DNA of 64,000 nt from Brienomyrus brachyistius (GCF_023856365.1 NC_064550.1:20895629-20959628), one strand, 5' to 3'. Counted from the stretch's first letter, positions 34,571 through 46,019 are shown. The notes: generated from the letters alone by a model not told the origin. Made by a program: numbers and translations.

Positions 34571-34867
34571 TCCCATAACAATCGATCTGAAGAATAACGA
34601 ATAAGGTAAAGATGCATATAAAGAACAAGTGAGATTTGCAAGTATTTCCCCAAACACTTTGTTATCCCAAAATTAACAAACAAACTAAATAGTGTTTTGT
34701 TGGCTCCCCGGACTCAATGTGAGAAAAGCGGACTGTTAACATCTCATGTATTTCAATTGTGAAATATAGTATATGACTGTCACAGACACATGCAAATGGT
34801 AAAAGAAAAGAAATTTAGCAAAAACACATGACAGCATACAAAAATTAAGACCAAAATAAATTAACTT

Positions 34868-35170
34868 CCATTCATCTTCCAAAACGACTTACCCTATTCA
34901 GGGGAGTTGGGGTCCAGGCAGGGAACAACCCAGGATGGGATGCCAACCCTTTGCAGGGCACACTCACACATGCACACCTATGGGTACTTTGGTAACTCCA
35001 AGTAATCTCAGCATGTTTTTGGACTATAGGGGGAAACCAATGTACCCACAGAGAAACCCGCGATGACATGGGGAGAACATGCAAACTCCACACACAAAGC
35101 AGTGGGGGGGGGACTCGAACCCGGGTCCCAGAGGTATGAGACAAAAGTGCTAACCACAGTCCCACCCCCA
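34868..35170 (-). mobile_element. tRNA-headed SINE with L2-type tail, minus strand
   Basis: This is the most complete member here. The tail is at left (TTCATCTTCCAAAACGACTT, GGGAACAACCCAGGATGGGA, GCAGGGCACACTCACACATG). The body has AGCATGTTTTTGGACTATAG and GGGGAGAACATGCAAACTCC, and the tRNA head ends at right: GACTCGAACCCGGGTCCC is the inverse B-box, GTGCTAACCACAGTCCCACC the inverse A-box. It lies inside the candidate element 34500-38849. Confidence 0.85.
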
Positions 35171-35565
35171 TAAATGGACCTACTCCTTGAAAATATATCA
35201 ATGGGCTCAAAATGTGATATTGCTTCCTTGAGAAAAAGCACAATGCTGAGTAGCAACAGGAAAATGAAGCGTTAAAACAACTTATTGAGGAGGTGGCTAA
35301 AAATTTATTTTATTAAAATTATTATTGCAGTGTTGTGCAGTGTTGTGCACAGAGCAATAACAGCAAAGCAGCAGTCAGGGGAAAAGCTTAGACCTCTGAG
35401 GACTTGTGCATGTACCAGAATCGCATCTTCTGCATGCTCAGAACATGCTCTACAACAATGTTCTTTGATGTGCGGTGTTATACACTATATGGACAAAGAT
35501 ATTGGGACACCTGGCCATTACACCTACAAGAACTTCTATGGCATCCCATTCTTAATGCAAAGGCA

Positions 35566-37545
35566 TCAATATGGGGTTGGTCCCCTCTTTGGTACACAAG
35601 CTAGAACAGCTGCCAATCTCCTGGGAAGGCATATCACACGATTGTTGAGCGTGTCTGTGACAATTTTTGGCTATTCATCCAGAGCATTTGTGAGGTCAGG
35701 CACTGATGTTGGATGTGAAGGCCTGGCTGACAATCTCCATTCGAGTTCATCCCTAAGGTACATAGTGGGGTTGGGATCAGTGCTCTCTGCGGGCCAGTCA
35801 AGTTCTTCTACAACAAACTCACTCAACCAAGGGAACTTTTCCACTGCACAAAGTATGGTCCTTTAGATACCCTCGCTTTTCCATTGACTTCCGGTCGAGT
35901 ACCAGTACCAAAAGTTCCAGTACCGAAAGTACCAAACCAGCTGGGGGAACTTCTTTGGTACTTCGGTACTTTGGGTTGGGACTTCAAACTCTTTCTTTGT
36001 CGATTGGTTATTCAAATAGCCTGCCACTGAAACACAATACAAACAGCGCAGTGAAAACAGCTGCAAACTGATAAAGGAAGGTAGAAAAAAAAATTAGTTG
36101 TAAGAACATATACAACAGAAAGATCCAGATGGCATGACAAGAAATTAAAAAGTATTTTGTTGAATATACAAATACAGCCCTGTTCCCGGGTTGTCCTAGC
36201 GATGTGATTTAGTTGTAATAAATATTAAAAATAAATAAACCAAACGTTGTTCAGAAATTTCTCATGTCTTCGAGTGATTTCAGTGGAAAGGATGAAAATT
36301 ATTATAACTGTCTTGGAGAACGTATGCAGCGCTTATGAAAAAAAAGTGGAGGTAAACTTTAAACCGATTTTCAAACATATAAGAATTTATAAAAGGAATA
36401 ATTATTAAAATCGCAAAGCTTGCTAAGTTTTTTTCGTATGACAGAGTAAGTGTAAAAATATTTTAGCAAAACTTTAACCCCCGGGGCTATAATGTCCATG
36501 CAGAATTATAAGTAAGAAAAAGCCTTATTTTAATATAGCTGACTAGCGGTGTAAGAATTGTATCATTGCATTAATATTGCACATTGCCAAGCTATATAAA
36601 ATACTACAGTCATATTTCGATTTCAGAACAAAATACCTTGTGCTGTGATGTCATCCGGTGCCGGTACCAGTTTTTAGAGCAGTGGAAAACCAATACCTTG
36701 AAGTACCAAAAGTTCAGTACCTGGTGTAGTGAAAAAAAGGCCCCAGTCTTTAAGGACTTTACTGTTACAGCAAGAGCTATACAGGACAAAGCAAAGGGCC
36801 TTCCTTCCCCAACCTGTTCCCACGAAGTAGGAAGCATAGCATTGTGCAAAATGTCATTAAGAGTTTCCTTCACTGGAACTAAGGGGCCGAGGACAACCAC
36901 TGAATAACAAGCCCATACCATTATCCCTCCTCCACCAAACTGTACAGCTGGCGCAGTGCAGTCAGGCAGGTAACATTCTGCTGGCATCCGCCAAACTCAA
37001 ACTCATCCATCACACTGCCAGACCGAGAAGTGTGATTTGTGACTCCAAAGGAAACACGTTTCCACTGCTCCAGAGTCCAGTGGCGACGTGCTTTACACCA
37101 CTGCATCCGACACTTGGCATCGCTGTTTGTGATGTTATTGAGTCAACTGCTCCTTCTGCGGTTCATGAGTCAACAGAGCGTTGACCACGTTACAGGCTAT
37201 GTGCCCCTGCACCTGGTGACCCCGTTCTGTTACATACCCCACAGTACAGTACATCAAAGAATCATGTCCTCTCTTTTTGAGTATTGAAGGAATAGTTTAG
37301 AAAAGTTGATCGCATGGGTATAGGTAGATAACAGTGTAGTTTACATGGTTTCTGTTGTTCCTAAACACTTCCACTTTGCAATAATACCACTTACTGTACA
37401 GTTGGCCATGAAATATATTGCACGGAAGAAATTCCACTTACTGGAATCTGACTTATTGGAAAAGTAGCATCCTATCACAGTACCAGGCTTGAATTCACTG
37501 TGCTCTTCAGAACGAGCCATTCATTCACAAGTGTTTGTAAACCTG
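35566..37545 (-). pseudogene. Tc1-like transposase, interrupted and decayed
   Basis: The ancestral stop is TGA at 35568-35566, in a Pro-Thr-Pro-Tyr context. The most readable parts are QWCKARRHWTLEQWKRV, just before where the first catalytic Asp should be (36921-37106), and GGGGIMVWACYSVVVLGPLV in an adjacent open stretch (36610-36987) that runs out into the inserted element. Frameshifts separate the blocks. The helix-turn-helix part near 37320-37500 is recognisable only at DNA level, and 37140-37215 looks replaced. The C-terminal part lies beyond the insert at 35566-35829. Not functional. Confidence 0.75.
35830..36744. mobile_element. non-autonomous DNA element nested in the Tc1
   Basis: A 915-bp segment separates Tc1 sequence that is continuous in the sister copy (CTCACCCATGTCTTTATGG near 30225). 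Its ends are loosely inverted: AGGGAACTTTTCCACTGCAC at left and, reversed, GGGGCCTTTTTTTCACTACA at right. Inside each end are many GTACC/GGTAC motifs. It holds no convincing open frame. CCA at both borders may be a 3-bp target duplication, but a base has been lost, so the superfamily is open. Confidence 0.65.
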
Positions 37546-37663
37546 ACTGTATGGTTATGTGCTTGATTTTATATTGATTATATTATGTGGCAATGGGTCT
37601 GAATGAAACACCTGAATTCAATGATAAAGAGGTGTGTCCCAATACATTTGTCCATATAGGGTA

Positions 37664-38778
37664 ATCTCCTCAGCCACGGTTTGGATATTCAACACTGGAG
37701 TCAACAGGTACTTTGTAGAGGATACCTAATGTGACCAATAACCAGCCACCAGCAAACACACCATGACAGTCAATCCATTTCAATTCAAAGAAACTTAACG
37801 CAATCACACAACAAAGGAACGCCATTTATTCTAGCAAAACATAAATGATTTACTTTCTAGATGGTAAATGTATGTACTGAGTGAAGTTTACTGCATGATT
37901 GTAAGGAAAAAAAACTGTGTAATTGATTTAGCCTTATGTAACAATATGCATTTATGTTGGTCCTCAAAGTCCCTTTCACGTAGGAAATGTTAATGGTTTT
38001 TGCATTTAACTCTTAATTTGTGGGGAGTCTACATTAGGTTTTCTTGCGAGTATCCATGGTTTTTAATATGGATAGGGCTGTGATAGGGTCACTTGTATTA
38101 CTGTATGAAGTGCTCTTTGTTTATTCTATAGGTGCCACTTGAAATGTGGCATAATTTAGGCCTAATTCTGAATATCAGTCAGAGACATGCTGTTTAATTT
38201 TATATTGAAATATTAAGCTGTATTGCTATAGCTGCTCCATGTATATGGATTTATGTGAAATCAATTCCATTTTAATTCTACTTCCTTAAATTCACATTGA
38301 AATTGTGATTCTGCACTCTGGTTTTCAACTATTTGATTTTCATTCTAAATTCTGAATGTTTCACAACCCTGTTATGTACTTAAATTGCATACAGATGTTA
38401 AACCAGTAAACCTTTTTGAGATAATTTATAGCTATCAATATAGTTTTATATTGCAACATTGACCTCTTATCATATACAGTAATCATCATCGTCATTATGT
38501 TGTCCAAAAAAGTGTTAATATGTTTTTTGTGATTTTTTGGGTGAGCTCTGTGTCTCTATGACAGGACAGCAAGCAAATGTTCAAATAAAGAACAACACAG
38601 AAAATAATGAGTGTATCAAGGCATTTATAAAATTTACAAGCGAGATTACAAACTACCTTAGTTACGAAGGTGTTCGAGAAATAGTCAGTAACGACTGATC
38701 TTAAATGCTAGATAAACTACGCAGTGTTACGGAGCTTCCAGCAAACCAATCCCCGCTGAGCAATCTATGATTCTTTGT
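37664..38778. other. AT-rich stretch, no gene recognised
   Basis: Lies between the Tc1 and the right CAGAGGTKG arm. No transposase or other coding signature; if the candidate element is real this is its internal non-coding sequence. Confidence 0.45.
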
Positions 38779-38849
38779 ATTCAACTGGTTAGTTGAAACT
38801 ATATCTTGGTCTGGATTTTTACTTTCTGGACCTGAACAATCCACCTCTG
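38779..38849 (-). repeat. CAGAGGTKG terminal arm, right
   Basis: Reads TTGGTCTGGATTTTTACTTT, CTGGACCTGAACAATCCACC, TCTG on the plus strand, inverse to the arm at 34500. Confidence 0.8.
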
Positions 38850-39394
38850 TATTACAACATATATGGGACTGGCAACCACGTGGTAATATGTGTGACCACA
38901 GCTATCCATCATCGAATCACACATACATACCTTATTGCTATTCCAGTTTTTGTGTTTCATTTCATTTCATTTCACTGCCCTAACAATCCATTAGTATTCA
39001 GCAGCCGCTTCCCCAATACAGACATGCTATGGGCTTGACTCAACCCAACAACAAAGAACTTGAGTTCAGATTCATTTTTAATCCTATCCCCCCTAAAAAA
39101 AGTCCAGCACCATCTTGTAATCTTTACTCTAGGAGCACTTTCCAACTGTTTTCAATCCTGGAGGCAACAACATTCCGGGCTTCCTTGGCCCTATTTAAGC
39201 TGTTAGCACAATAAGTCTTTAAGCGCTGAAACATTGGGCTCTGGGGCGTCATGAAGAGCCCGCCGAGGATTTACAGTCTTAAAAAAGTGTTCATGCTCCC
39301 TCTGTAAACCATCCTGCTTTCTGACTACCATTGCCAGACCTCTGCCTTAGGCCACGCCTATTTTTGCAATAACCTGAGCAGTGAGCACTGTCTC
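38850..39394. other. no gene recognised
   Basis: Contains a TTTCATTTCATTTCATTTC pentamer run near 38957. Nothing else could be named. Confidence 0.45.
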
Positions 39395-39570
39395 TAGAAA
39401 ATGCTTCTCAAACCCCCCCCCCCCCCCCCCCCCAGACAGTTCACCCTACTGGTAGCTGGAAGAGACCAAAGATGTGGACGGTCTGGTAGGAAGCTACTGT
39501 ATAGGACGGAGCAAAAATGTGGACCACCTGGTGGAACCCAAGGACCCAGTTGAGAAACACTGCCCAGAGG
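39395..39570. mobile_element. hairpin MITE, hAT-like, disrupted by a C run
   Basis: Left tip GCTTCTCAAACCC runs into 22 C (39413-39434) and CAGACAGTTCACCC. The right half, GGAGCAAAAATGTGGACCAC and AGGACCCAGTTGAGAAACAC, is inverse to it, with the GAGAAACACTG tip. No target-site duplication is visible. Confidence 0.6.
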
Positions 39571-40385
39571 TGTCCCTTCTGGTAAGGAGGACAGCAGTTC
39601 TGTTGACATTGACAAATTTCAGCAATGTTTCATGCCATAATTTCTATTCCTTTTTTTTTTTTGAAGTGCTTTTGCGGTGTCGATTGCAGTTTTCTTTTCC
39701 GCATCCCCCCCACTGGGCTGGGTACTCAGGTCTTAGTCCAGAAAATAGAATCCTGAGAAATGATGATTCTTCATTTGACAACACATTCTCCCACAAACGG
39801 TACGCTTTGTCTTCATAATAATGAAAGTTATTTTTCTGACACATCTCTGCCTTTGCCCCACTTCAAGTCAACACCGAAAAAGGCGAACTAGGCATGCACA
39901 CACTAGAAAAGAAGATGAACAAATGAATATAGATGAGCGGGTTGAATGAGGCTTCTCCTGTAATATCAGATGGCTTGGGAAGATTTTATATTTTTAGGAC
40001 AACCCAGTTAGACTTGATGGTCTTCTGGCAATCCACTGTTCACCAGCAGGGGGCAGTCAACACCGCACAAGCCAACAGTAATGGTGGTTGCTTCACAGTT
40101 ACCACAAGGAGTACCAACAGGCCATTAGTGGCAGCCACTGATTGCTGCAACCTAAAGCCTGTACTGGGGAGAAGGTCAAGCAGAAAGTGAAGGCCAAGTC
40201 ATTTGTACACGTTTTCTCAGAACAGGTTGTAAGTTGGAGGACTACTACTCTCAAGGTTCTGCTGCCATCTATGATAATAGACTTGCCTGTTTGAGGGAAC
40301 AGGTGCTTCCGGCTGAACTGGAAACCACAGCCCCATTGCTTATTGTGATTATTGGTTATTGTGTATATTTTCGTTCCCTAAACCA
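39571..40385. other. no gene recognised
   Basis: Short frames without domains. A T run lies at 39651-39662. Confidence 0.4.
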
Positions 40386-40560
40386 GTGTTCCTCAACCCA
40401 GTCCTCCGTGCCCCGAGAACACCTGAACCAAACAATCAAGCAAGCCGTCCAGAACACTGAATTCCCAGTACCGGTGTGTAAGGAGCTGATGTTTAGCAAA
40501 AATTGTGGACTGCCTGGGGGTCCCCCAGAAATTATCTGTGCCTCCAAGGGGTAAATTGAA
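40386..40560. mobile_element. possible hAT-like MITE
   Basis: CAGTGTTCCTCAACCCAGTC at 40386 is the same tip type as in the hairpin MITEs. AGCAAAAATTGTGGACTGCC / TGGGGGTCCCCCAG near 40500 resembles the internal part in reverse. The centre is unrelated and the right tip is not found. Confidence 0.4.
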
Positions 40561-42061
40561 GCACCCTCATGTACCACGCATTCCAGCCCGCAACACGAAA
40601 TGTATCCAATATTCAGGAGCCAGTACGGTCCAGCAAGCAAAGCGCATTTTTGTCAGTCAGTGCCCACCTCATCTACCCAAATGTCCGATGCGAACACTCC
40701 AATGGGGCCAAACCCCTCAGCGGCTTCATAAGGATGAAACACCGAAGCCTGGCACAATTCCAGCAATGTCTCATGAGATGACGCTTATTGTGCAACTTTA
40801 ACACCCTCAAAGAAATGAGTAAAAGCCACGAAGAAAATATCACTTCAGGCGTCAAAATATAATCAGTATCGATGGCTGCATATGGAGTGGGGAAGGTCAG
40901 TATATAAAAATACATCACATCATTGTTAACATATTTTTCTCGTTTTTTTAAAGAGATAGAATTGGGGGTGTTGAATACTGGAGATTTCCAACTGTGAAAC
41001 GGCACGGATCCATTCTACTCGCCGGCACCTTATTTTGATTGTTGTCAGTTTGTGCCTGCCATGCTGGCTTTGTTAGTAATAATCCACTACTCTTTAAGGG
41101 TGGAATCGACATTTATATAACCGATATGGGAAACGAATGCAACAGATTAGTAAAATATAAGTTTCCTCCAAAAAGTGAAAAGAATGGTGATAAGAACAGG
41201 GGAAGGGGTATGAAGTTGCTAGTTTACAAGAAACAAAATGTGAATGGTGTGGTTACTATGTATGTTCAGAATCCATTAAACAATGAAATGACGATAAAGG
41301 GCAGCTCCATATTCCCATTTATCTGACAGACCTGCATTTAACATCACTTGTGAGAGCCAGGAGGGGCGTGGCCGACCGGCCCCACGTCATTGGGGCGGAG
41401 CAGCATTGCCCAGTCACATTTCCCCGGGACCATCTGATGACCGTCACTTATCATTCTAAGTACATGTGCTAATCGAAGACGTTGATGCGCTACCTGCCTG
41501 ATAGTAAACCAGCGGTCCCCAGCGCAGTGCTAGGATCTTGTGTTTGCGAATTCCTTGCAGTGTTACATGTGTAAGTGCAAATCTTCGGCCTCTACCATGT
41601 TTGATAAAATGAACACGTTGCAGGTTCAGCCGTCCAATTGAGCCAGGAAAGCAAACAAAACACAATCGTAAACACGTAGTTCTCCAAAACTGCGCCATGT
41701 GGCTGTCATTCGTAGTGCAGTGCCGTTCGTTTTGAGTTGACTTGCGAGCGCAGTGTTCAGATGGTCGCGTTCCACACCTGTAGCTTCCCTGCTGCTCGAA
41801 ACGATTGAGGATGCCTTGATTTCCATTATACCTCCATCGTCATTAATTTCCTCACAGCTGGCTGCCATGTCTGTCAATTCCCAACCCCCCCACACCGTAC
41901 CGGAATTCCTAATTCTAAAAAGAATAAAAATACGAACCCTACTCTCCATACGTAAAAATGCAAATGGTTTAAAAACCTTCTGGTTTTATAATGTGAACAA
42001 TTACCCCTTTACCTTCCTAGAACCGCTTTATAATGATACATATAAAAAAGTATTATAATAT
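40561..42061. other. no gene established
   Basis: 41355-41425 is GC-rich (GGGGCGTGGCC, CATTGGGGCGG). On the minus strand two overlapping frames (41626-41949, 107 codons; 41456-41698, 80 codons) contain ordinary-looking amino-acid sequence but no domain that I know. They could be a decayed mobile-element ORF. Confidence 0.4.
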
Positions 42062-42092
42062 TCATCCATCTATCCATTTTCCAAACCGCTCA
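42062..42092 (-). mobile_element. 30-bp L2-type tail remnant, minus strand
   Basis: TCATCCATCTATCCATTTTC followed by CAAACCGCTCAT is the inverse of the GGATAAGCGGTTTGGAAAATGG tail end. Nothing more of the element is left. Confidence 0.6.
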
Positions 42093-42269
42093 TTCAGATG
42101 TAATAATAATTCTTCATTTGTAGATTAAATGACAGATTTCAAAGCACCCTTCGTACCCCTTCTCTTAATTTCAGAATACATTAATTCCCCAAACGTAATC
42201 AGCTGAACACATCTGAGAAATATTCTTGCACATTTGTCATTATGTGCATTTCCAGCATTGTCCTTCCAC

Positions 42270-42325
42270 ACTACTAAGTAGCCTAGATAAAAGCATCCAC
42301 TAAATGGATTTTTAATTCTAATTCC
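42270..42325 (+). mobile_element. SINE tail remnant
   Basis: AGCCTAGATAAAAGCATCCA followed by CTAAATGGATTTTTAATTC is the GATAAAAGCGTCTGCTAAATG-type end of tRNA-derived fish SINEs. Confidence 0.55.
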
Positions 42326-42850
42326 GGTAGCTAAATTATTAGTTGCAGACAATAAGTAATGTTTTTCAGCCTTTCTTATATCAGCCTGCACTCACAATGC
42401 CCTAAACATAGGTTGTGCATTTTTCTGAAATTAAGGCCTATTTTAACCAAGCTAATGACGCACAAATGAAATGATTAAAGAAAACTGTCAGCTTCAAAAG
42501 TTCAGCAGGCTGGCTGGAAGGTAGGAAGCCAGATAAACGCTTCTTGTTTATGTATAATATTTTATGTCTAGCTTATCCGAAGGAAATACACGTCCCATAA
42601 CCGGGAAAACTGTCATGTTTTATGCTTTAAAAAATGTAGCATTAGTCTTTACACTTTGTTGGAAAATATGTAGAAATTACATAAATATGTTCCATCCTTC
42701 AATATTATTTGAGATGTAGAAGATTGTATGAATTAATTTTTTAATTTCTGTGAAAATCAAGGTGAACTCTCCTGCTCATTCAGTTTGAGTTCATCTTTTT
42801 AAAACAACATTCCTTTATTGTTAAATATTTCATAACCCCCAAATGCATAC
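42326..42850. other. AT-rich stretch, no gene recognised
   Basis: No element or coding region could be named. Confidence 0.4.
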
Positions 42851-42852
42851 TA

Positions 42853-43779
42853 CAGTATAGGGACAAATGTATTGAGACACGTCTCTCAATCATTGAATTC
42901 AGGCGTTTCATTCAGACCTACTGCCACAGGCGTATAAAATCAAGCACATACACACCTACCCTGGGGTCAAATTGAGCCCCAAAGGCATATGTCAGATGCC
43001 TTCTTACAGTAACATAAGAACTACCCATGCAGTCAGGTTTACAAATATTTGTGAAAGACTGGGTTGTTCTGAAGAGCTCAGTGAATTCAAGTGTGCTACT
43101 GTCATCGGATGCCACCTTTGCACTAAGTCAGTTCGTGAAATTTCTACGCCTGTCACACATTCCCAATCAACTGTAAGAGGTACTATTGCAAAGTGGGAGC
43201 GTTTAGAAACAACAGAATCTCAGCCATGAAGCGGCAGACCATGTAACATAATACAGTGGGATCGCAGAGTGCTGAGACGCATAGTGCATAAAAGTCACTA
43301 CTGGTCTACTGGAAATCACTGCAGAGTTCTGAACTTCCTATGGCATTAACCCCAACACAAAGACTTTGCACTGGGAACTTCATGATATGGGCTTCCATGG
43401 CCGAGCAGCTGCATGCAAACCTCACATCATGAATCATAGTGCCAAGGGTCAGATGGAGGGGTATGAACCACGTCACCACTGGAATCTGGAGCAGTGGAAA
43501 CGTGTCCTGTGCAGTGATGGATCACACTTCTCTGTCTGGCGATTCTGATGGACTAGTCTGGGTTTGCCGGATGCCAGGAGAATGTCATCTGCTTGAATGC
43601 ATAGTGCCAATTGTACAGTTTTGTGGAGGAGGGGTAATGGTATGGGGTATCATTGTTAGCTGTTATAGCCACGGGGGGGAACCAACTCCATATTGATGCC
43701 TGTAGATTTAGAATCTGATGTCATAAAAGTTCCTGTAGGTGTAATGGCCTGAAGTCCCAATATTCTTGCCCATATGCTG
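42853..43779 (+). mobile_element. internally deleted Tc1-like transposon
   Basis: Ends CAGTATAGGGACAAATGTAT and the inverse of CAGCATATGGGCAAGAATAT, each beside TA (42851-42852, 43780-43781). At 927 bp it lacks the last third of the transposase gene. A roughly 60-bp foreign segment with the near-palindrome TGGGGTCAAATTGAGCCCCA (42962-42981) lies near the left end, before the coding region. Confidence 0.87.
42985..43710 (+). pseudogene. Tc1-like transposase, truncated and frameshifted
   Basis: The N-terminal helix-turn-helix region is readable up to SQSTVRGTIAKWERLETTES (to about 43227). A further open stretch, ELHDMGFHGRAAACKPHIM to [18 protein letters not shown] (43366-43548), carries the first catalytic Asp in [16 protein letters not shown] follows in another frame (43620-43650). 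After that the gene jumps to AACCAACTCCATATTGATGC, its last codons, so the blocks with the second Asp and the Glu are absent. Confidence 0.8.
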
Positions 43780-43886
43780 TACATTTCTGGCTTCAAATCT
43801 TCAATGTCCCATACATCCTTAGGACTATATGAAAATCAAGAGCCATCAAACTATAGGAAGATCATCATGATTGAACACCAGGAGGG

Positions 43887-44271
43887 TGTGACGAGCCATG
43901 CGGGGGCTTCGGCTTTAATGGAGGAGGCTTTATTATGGTTCAGACAAACAATAACAGAGATAAATTTGTTCTTCCTTACCTCTTGTTTGACCCCTTAAGG
44001 TTTTTTGAAGGGACAAGGTCTAATCTCTGATGCAGGAAGCACAAAATATAAGGCGCAAATAACACTTATACCAGGAACTCACAGACTAACACCAATTACA
44101 GCTATGACCGAACTAAAGAGTCTAGCAAGGGTAGGCAGGTAACATGTAACAGCCAGAGGCATGTGTGAGTGATTAACACAGTAAGGCTGGAACATTCAGG
44201 GGAATACAGATAGCCAGTGACCTCTGCTGGCCAAATGGGAACATGACGGGATGATGAGAGAGGTCGCGACA
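43887..44271 (-). mobile_element. solo LTR candidate, minus strand
   Basis: On the minus strand the unit begins TGTCGCGACCTCTCTCATCA and ends GGCTCGTCACA, a TG...CA form with inverted tips like the candidate at 25024. An AATAAA in the same strand (plus-strand TTTATT at 43928-43933) lies about 40 bp before its 3' end. No flanking duplication is evident. Confidence 0.45.
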
Positions 44272-45139
44272 AAAATACTCTTTGGTAACTTTACGAAAGA
44301 CCTAGTCTCTAGATGTGTCTTCCAAGCCTGGAAATTCAGCATGATAGGTGATTTTTTTTCATAAAACATGTCAAAGATTCTGATTCTGTTAGCTGTAGGA
44401 AGTTACAAAATGTTACAAAACAGCCAATAGGGTTTTTTTTTCTTGAATTCCATAGTCGATTGGTTAATAAAAGACCCAGGCTGGCCTTGAAGGATCAAAT
44501 AATGTAACTCCCCACTCCAAACTCATTCCACTTACATTGTGCAGATTTGAATCATGCTGTTGTGTGGCCATTTTCTACAGTCACAATAGGAAGCCTAGCT
44601 GAAATTGATAAAGTCTCCAAAAGGTTGGAACTGGGAAACAGGTTTTCAAAATGATGCTATCTAACCCAGAGATAGATTATATTAATAGGGGCAGTGGCCT
44701 TAATTTGTGTGCTGCAGTGACTGCAACAAGATATGCTGTTCTGTCCACACTGTAACTTGCTAATCCTATGTAACATTTAAAGCCCATTGTGTTCCAGTTT
44801 CGCAGCATTAAAACAGATATACTCATGTATACTATAATATCATCCATCAATCCTCTAACCACCTATTCAACATGGTGGCAGGAGGTCTGGAGAATATCCC
44901 AGACACAAGGCTGGGGTTCGAGACAATGTACATGCTAAAAAGGCTTGTTACAAACCAGCTGTTTGCAGCTCTAGTACACACGATGTAGGCATGCTACACC
45001 ATCCATCACATTCCATAACCACAAAATTCTGCACGAATGTGGAAGTTTAGCTACCATGTACAATGTTAATAGGGTACTGTGGTAGCTGGTTGTGGTGTGG
45101 GGAGGTGGGTTTGGAGTCTCAGGAAGACTGTGCCACACG
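44272..45139. other. no gene recognised
   Basis: Two CCAAT-type boxes occur near 44425 and 44460. No repeat or domain could be named. Confidence 0.4.
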
Positions 45140-45345
45140 CCAAAGTCAAAAGTCAAAGTCAACTTTATTGTCATTATGCACGTGTACAACAAAACGAGGT
45201 AGGTTCTCTTAACGCAAGCATCACACAGAGTAATTGTAGTAAAATTAACAGCAGAATAGAATAAATAACAAAACATTTAAAAATAGTGCATCAATTAAGA
45301 TTAAGACAAGCTTTATTGATCCCAGGGGGTAGTTCTTGATTAGTT
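45140..45345 (-). mobile_element. two LINE 3' tails in tandem, minus strand
   Basis: AAAAGTCAAAGTCAACTTTA / TTGTCATTATGCACGTG (45148-45185) is the inverse of the ACAATAAAGTTGACTTTGACTTT end of a Rex1/CR1-like LINE. ATTAAGATTAAGACAAGCTT / TATTGATCCCAGGGGGTA (45294-45332) is the inverse of a second family's GATCAATAAAGC end. Both keep only the terminal part. Clade names are from memory. Confidence 0.55.
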
Positions 45346-45826
45346 TCCTGAGGAAGATGCAAGTGTCAAATATATACACATATTTATACCAGAAGTTTGG
45401 TGGGGTCGAAAAGTTTGTGTTTATACTGAAACATGAGTTTTTATGGAGTTCAGCGTATGCAGAGCTTGGGGGGGGAGAAGAAGTTCGCCAGTCTGGTGGC
45501 TCAAACACCTTTGATGGGAAGCCTACTCATCATGACATGCACCTAGGCACTGATACACCTCACTATACGTTTCCCAACTGTGGGATGAAACTGCACAAAG
45601 AATCCCACAAAACCATGGGAAGAACTGAAAGACTTTACATAGAGCCGGCGTGAGCATAAAATCCAACTGAGACGCTTTCAGGCTAGTACTCACCATCAGG
45701 CCACCGTCCCTCTGCAACACCTCACATGTTGTAGAACTGTTTCCCAAGCACTGAAATTTGTAAACACGCCCATAAAAGAGGTTGTTGTAAACCACTGGTA
45801 TGAAACATCTGATAGGAAATACATAA
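45346..45826. other. no gene recognised
   Basis: Short frames on both strands without domains. Confidence 0.4.
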
Positions 45827-46019
45827 TATCAGCCATAACGTTAAAAACACTGACAGGTGAAGTGAACAACATTGATTGTATTTATTATCTTGTTACAATG
45901 GCACCAGTAAAGGGTGCCATTACATATTAGGCTAACCAGTGAAGCAGGTCATTGGTGCCCAAGGCTCACTGATGCGTGTTGGGAGTCAAAGGCTAGGACG
46001 GCTACTGTAGTACAATAGA

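Larger units (their letters stand above)
35483..37661 (-). mobile_element. Tc1-like transposon interrupted by another element
   Basis: The ends are CACTATATGGACAAAGATAT and its inverse ATACATTTGTCCATATAG, each beside a TA (35481-35482, 37662-37663). Without the foreign segment at 35830-36744 the element is about 1.26 kb. It is related to the elements at 29895 and 42853. Confidence 0.87.
34500..38849. mobile_element. candidate 4.35-kb hAT-like non-autonomous element with nested insertions
   Basis: Opposed ends about 70 bp long lie at 34500-34570 (CAGAGGTTGATAGTTCAGGT) and, inverted, at 38779-38849 (reverse complement CAGAGGTGGATTGTTCAGGT). They agree at most positions. Adjoining octamers TATCAGAA (34492-34499) and TATTACAA (38850-38857) match at 6 of 8. 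Subtracting the Tc1 with its own insert (about 2.2 kb) and the SINE (about 0.3 kb) leaves about 1.9 kb without a transposase frame. The alternative is two unrelated half-copies of the MITE seen whole at 54895. Confidence 0.4.

Noticed and set aside
41456..41949. Possible protein-coding gene on the minus strand
   Set aside because: Two short overlapping frames with ordinary composition, but no recognised domain, no defended splice sites and no intact full-length frame.
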